Source of the DNA: Paenibacillus sp. FSL A5-0031
GTDB taxonomy: Bacteria; Bacillota; Bacilli; Paenibacillales; Paenibacillaceae
Direction of reading: 5' to 3'
DNA: 64,000 nt
Assembly (NCBI RefSeq): GCF_001956295.1
Contig: NZ_MRTD01000005.1
Span: forward strand, 186,001-250,000
Shown: positions 61,889 to 64,000 of the stretch, one piece after another
Layout of the letters: each line of letters opens with the position of its first letter
Numbering within the stretch: the stretch's first letter is position 1
Made by a program: the position numbers and the translations under genes
The notes under the pieces: model-generated
What the model was told of the DNA's origin: nothing
Seen by the model: only the letters and a program-made list of their open reading frames with translations
The model's database searches: none

Positions 61889-62923
61889 ATGTTTCGGCAT
61901 ACAGGATCACGCAGCATTATCGTAAGGGGTCTCATTTCTTTACTGATTGTTTTTATGGCACTCACAGGATGCAGTACAGCGCAAGAAGAGAAAAAAGAAG
62001 CAGCGAACAAAGGAAATGCTGTGAATACGCAAACAGACAAAGCCGCAGAGAATGGTAAAGAAGTGAAAACGAATGAGAACGAAACACACGTAGTGAAGGA
62101 TTTTTTTGGCGAGGTTGAAATTCCGGTTAAACCGAAGCGAATAGCAGCTATCTATTTGGAGGATTATTTAGTCACTCTTGGTGTGGAGCCTGTTGTACAG
62201 TGGTACCATCCAATGTGGGGCAAACAGGAATATTTGAATTTAGACGTTCCTCCATTTGATATAACAGGAAGCATTGAAGCACTGCTAGATGCAGAACCGG
62301 ATCTTATTATTACAGATGGTTTTGTAGATGAAGCTATCTATGAAAAATACTCTAAGGTAGCACCAACCTTTCGGATGCCTGACGACATTTTGATGAGCAG
62401 TTCCTCCGATATTCTTCTTAAGATTGCTGATCTAATTGGTGAACAAGAGAAAGCCGAGAAGCTGGTGAAGGACTATGAGCAGAAAATCGCGGATACAAAA
62501 AGCAAGCTGAAAGCAGCGATTGGAGATGAATCAGTTGCTGTGTTGCGGCTTAATATCGGTGAGACTGACCTTAATCTTCTTGGAATTAAGAACAAATTTG
62601 TTGGTTCTATCCTTTACAAAGAATTAGGCTTAACTCCGCCAAAGATGGTTGCGGATATGGAAGCCTTTATAGAAACGATCTCCATGGAGAAGCTTCCTGA
62701 TCTTAATGCAGACCATATCATTATTTTAACATCAAATGGATCTTGGTCATCGCCCGAGAATCAAGAATCCATTAAAAATCTATTCGATAGTCCAATTTGG
62801 CAAAGCGTTCCTGCTATAAAGAAAGGAAATGTTTATCAAGTGGATCGTACCTATTGGCAGACGGGCGCTTTCACGGCTAACCAACTTAAGATTAAAGATT
62901 TGGAAAAAGTTTTGCTGAAGTAA
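61889..62923 (+). CDS. Iron-siderophore ABC transporter substrate-binding lipoprotein
   Basis: 344 residues. Lipoprotein signal with lipobox LTGC (Cys ~28), a Lys/Glu/Asn-rich spacer (~30-70), and a Peripla_BP_2 (FecB/FepB type) domain (~80-344). It captures a ferric siderophore. A stretch of this domain (YLEDYLVTLGVEPVVQWYH) is echoed in the regulator encoded downstream. A Fur box lies ahead of the gene. No permease or ATPase genes are visible, so they are elsewhere or beyond the window. SD CAGGAGTGG. Confidence 0.92.
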   Translation: MFRHTGSRSIIVRGLISLLIVFMALTGCSTAQEEKKEAANKGNAVNTQTDKAAENGKEVKTNENETHVVKDFFGEVEIPVKPKRIAAIYLEDYLVTLGVEPVVQWYHPMWGKQEYLNLDVPPFDITGSIEALLDAEPDLIITDGFVDEAIYEKYSKVAPTFRMPDDILMSSSSDILLKIADLIGEQEKAEKLVKDYEQKIADTKSKLKAAIGDESVAVLRLNIGETDLNLLGIKNKFVGSILYKELGLTPPKMVADMEAFIETISMEKLPDLNADHIIILTSNGSWSSPENQESIKNLFDSPIWQSVPAIKKGNVYQVDRTYWQTGAFTANQLKIKDLEKVLLK

Positions 62924-62950
62924 CCTTCACGCTGCAAATACAATTTTATC

Positions 62951-62992
62951 GGAAGAGCATTTCAACGAACAGTTGAAGTGCTCTTCTTTATC
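62951..62992 (+). terminator. Terminator of the siderophore-binding gene
   Basis: AGAGCA-T-TTCAAC pairs with GTTGAA-G-TGCTCT, followed by CTTCTTTAT. Confidence 0.78.
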
Positions 62993-63009
62993 GTTTATAG
63001 TAATTTTAT

Positions 63010-63024
63010 TGATAATCATTCTCA
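63010..63024. promoter_or_regulatory. Fur box upstream of the AraC regulator
   Basis: TGATAATCATTCTCA differs from the 7-1-7 Fur consensus at one position. It lies 24 bp before the start codon of the regulator. Confidence 0.68.
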
Positions 63025-63047
63025 CGGAAAGGAGGGCTTATGAATCT

Positions 63048-64000
63048 ATGCAAGAGATAAACGCCAATACGAATACATCTCCAAGCAAAATCTATCGCTT
63101 AATCGGAGTGAAATATAAGGAATCTGAACCTCATGAACAACAAAAAGCGAGAAAAAATGATTGCTATCGATTGTATGTCATTATGGACGGGAGAGGGCGC
63201 CTCGTTCTAGATGGATGCGGTTATCAGCTCGAGCGCGGCAAATGTTTTATTTCCGAGCCAGGGGCAACCATTACAAATGAAGTCGGCAGCAGCGGACTCA
63301 TTCATTATGAACTGAGCTTTGAGATTGTTTACATTGGAATAGATGGTCGGGACGCTTCGAATAGCAAATGGAGTACTTCATTTCCATGTACAGGAGAAGT
63401 GGTGTGCCACCCATTTTCCCAGTGCTTGGAGTGGATTGAGAGGTTATATAGCTTTAGCTTATCAGACACTAGTGATGAGCTGGACGATTTGGATCAACAA
63501 ATATGTTTTCAACAATTGCTCCGACATATTCTCAAGCACAATCTGACCGTTTCTCATGCCCAGAGCAGTCGGAAAGCGGTTGAAGCTACAATTGATCGGC
63601 TATACCATGACTATCGCAACGAATGGTCGGTGGGCCAGCTGGCGAATTTGACCGATGTTGGCCGTACACACTATTCGCGTTTGTTCAAAGAGATAACGGG
63701 TCAGGTGCCGCTGCAGTACTTATCCGGCATTCGAATGAATCAAGCGAAGCACCTGCTGCAAGCAACCGATGATCGTTTGTCCGATATTGCACAGAACGCC
63801 GGATTTGGCGATGAGTTTTATTTTAACCGCCGCTTCAAGAAGACGGTCGGCATATCGCCAGGGCAATACCGAAGACATTACCGAGAGGAGATTCGTGTAT
63901 TCGCACCGTTTCTTGAAGATTTTCTGGTAACGCTTGGCGTTACGCCTATCCTGCAGTGCTCCATAACGAATTGGGGAAAACAGTCGTATTTGGGGCTTGA
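63048..64000 (+). CDS. AraC-family regulator fused to a siderophore-binding domain (3' end outside window)
   Basis: 317 codons are visible from the ATG at 63048. An N-terminal cupin-like sensory part (~1-160), then two AraC helix-turn-helix motifs (~175-275, WSVGQLANLTDVGRTHYSRLFKE and LSDIAQNAGFGDEFYFNRRFKK), then the start of a Peripla_BP_2 domain (IRVFAPFLEDFLVTLGVTP). The layout matches Btr of Bacillus, which binds bacillibactin through such a domain and switches on its importer. Here the BP domain resembles the lipoprotein encoded just upstream. A tiny ORF (ATG at 63040, stop 63058-63060) has the better SD spacing and overlaps this start. Confidence 0.9.
   Translation, partial: MQEINANTNTSPSKIYRLIGVKYKESEPHEQQKARKNDCYRLYVIMDGRGRLVLDGCGYQLERGKCFISEPGATITNEVGSSGLIHYELSFEIVYIGIDGRDASNSKWSTSFPCTGEVVCHPFSQCLEWIERLYSFSLSDTSDELDDLDQQICFQQLLRHILKHNLTVSHAQSSRKAVEATIDRLYHDYRNEWSVGQLANLTDVGRTHYSRLFKEITGQVPLQYLSGIRMNQAKHLLQATDDRLSDIAQNAGFGDEFYFNRRFKKTVGISPGQYRRHYREEIRVFAPFLEDFLVTLGVTPILQCSITNWGKQSYLGL

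Noticed and set aside
1-64000. Mobile elements, CRISPR arrays, tRNA or rRNA genes
   Set aside because: I looked for transposase-like proteins, regularly spaced repeats, terminal inverted repeats, CCA-ended cloverleafs and rRNA blocks and found none.

Overview
The window looks like ordinary chromosome of an endospore-forming member of the Bacillota, most likely Paenibacillus or a close relative. The reasons are: spore genes (ytxC, a gamma-type SASP, prkA, a YhcN-type lipoprotein, a PdaB-like deacetylase); Gram-positive cis-RNAs (c-di-AMP riboswitch, S-box, T-box); the menaquinone futalosine gene mqnC; a GSI-beta type glutamine synthetase; many strong AGGAGG ribosome sites with TTG/GTG starts; and an AraC regulator fused to a siderophore-binding domain. 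The genus is an inference; no 16S gene is present. I saw no insertion sequence, prophage, CRISPR array, rRNA or tRNA.

Layout. 1-5.2 kb: a partial CPBP membrane protease, then a c-di-AMP riboswitch driving ktrB-ktrA (K+ uptake), then a LysR gene divergent from sdh. 5.4-8.9 kb: sdhCAB, followed by a candidate Fur-controlled small RNA (Fur box inside a sigma-A promoter, about 60 nt, terminator at 8870) whose 5' end can be paired with the sdhC start region. 8.9-13.3 kb: a leftward block with a YodB-like regulator, a DMT transporter, a PHP phosphatase, a LysR and CorA, the last preceded by a 29-codon leader ORF. 13.4-17 kb: S-box plus metA-metI-metC. 17-24.6 kb: mqnC, ytxC, T-box-thrS, a 3D-domain protein, a SASP, an unknown gene and amt. 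24.8-33.3 kb: liaFSR, a YugN-like gene, an HtrA protease, a two-component pair and ispH. 33.5-39.7 kb: DAHP synthase, glnA (with a perfect GlnR/TnrA box), serC, a PhoP-like regulator, trmL, an AbrB-type regulator with a four-cysteine tail and a 30-residue membrane peptide. 39.8-48.6 kb: an aminotransferase, a DUF2161 nuclease-like protein, prkA, a globin-coupled sensor, and a tight three-gene cluster (circularly permuted ATP-grasp, alpha-E, transglutaminase) whose product is unknown. 48.8-55.7 kb: cell-wall deacetylases and a spore lipoprotein, then a redox/iron-sulfur neighbourhood (sodA, A-type Fe-S carrier, SufR-like regulator, YumC-type ferredoxin reductase, FMN reductase). 55.9-61.6 kb: two tandem GH16 beta-glucanases with a CUT1 sugar ABC importer that lacks its own ATPase. 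61.8-64 kb: a Fur-boxed siderophore-binding lipoprotein and a partial AraC regulator whose C-terminal part resembles that lipoprotein.

The most interesting points are the sdh-linked Fur-box small RNA, the ATP-grasp/alpha-E/transglutaminase cluster, the leader ORF before corA, the regulator-receptor echo at the right edge, and two terminators with no gene in front of them (10.3 kb + strand, 48.7 kb - strand). All functional calls come from reading the translated sequence and family knowledge; no database search was run.
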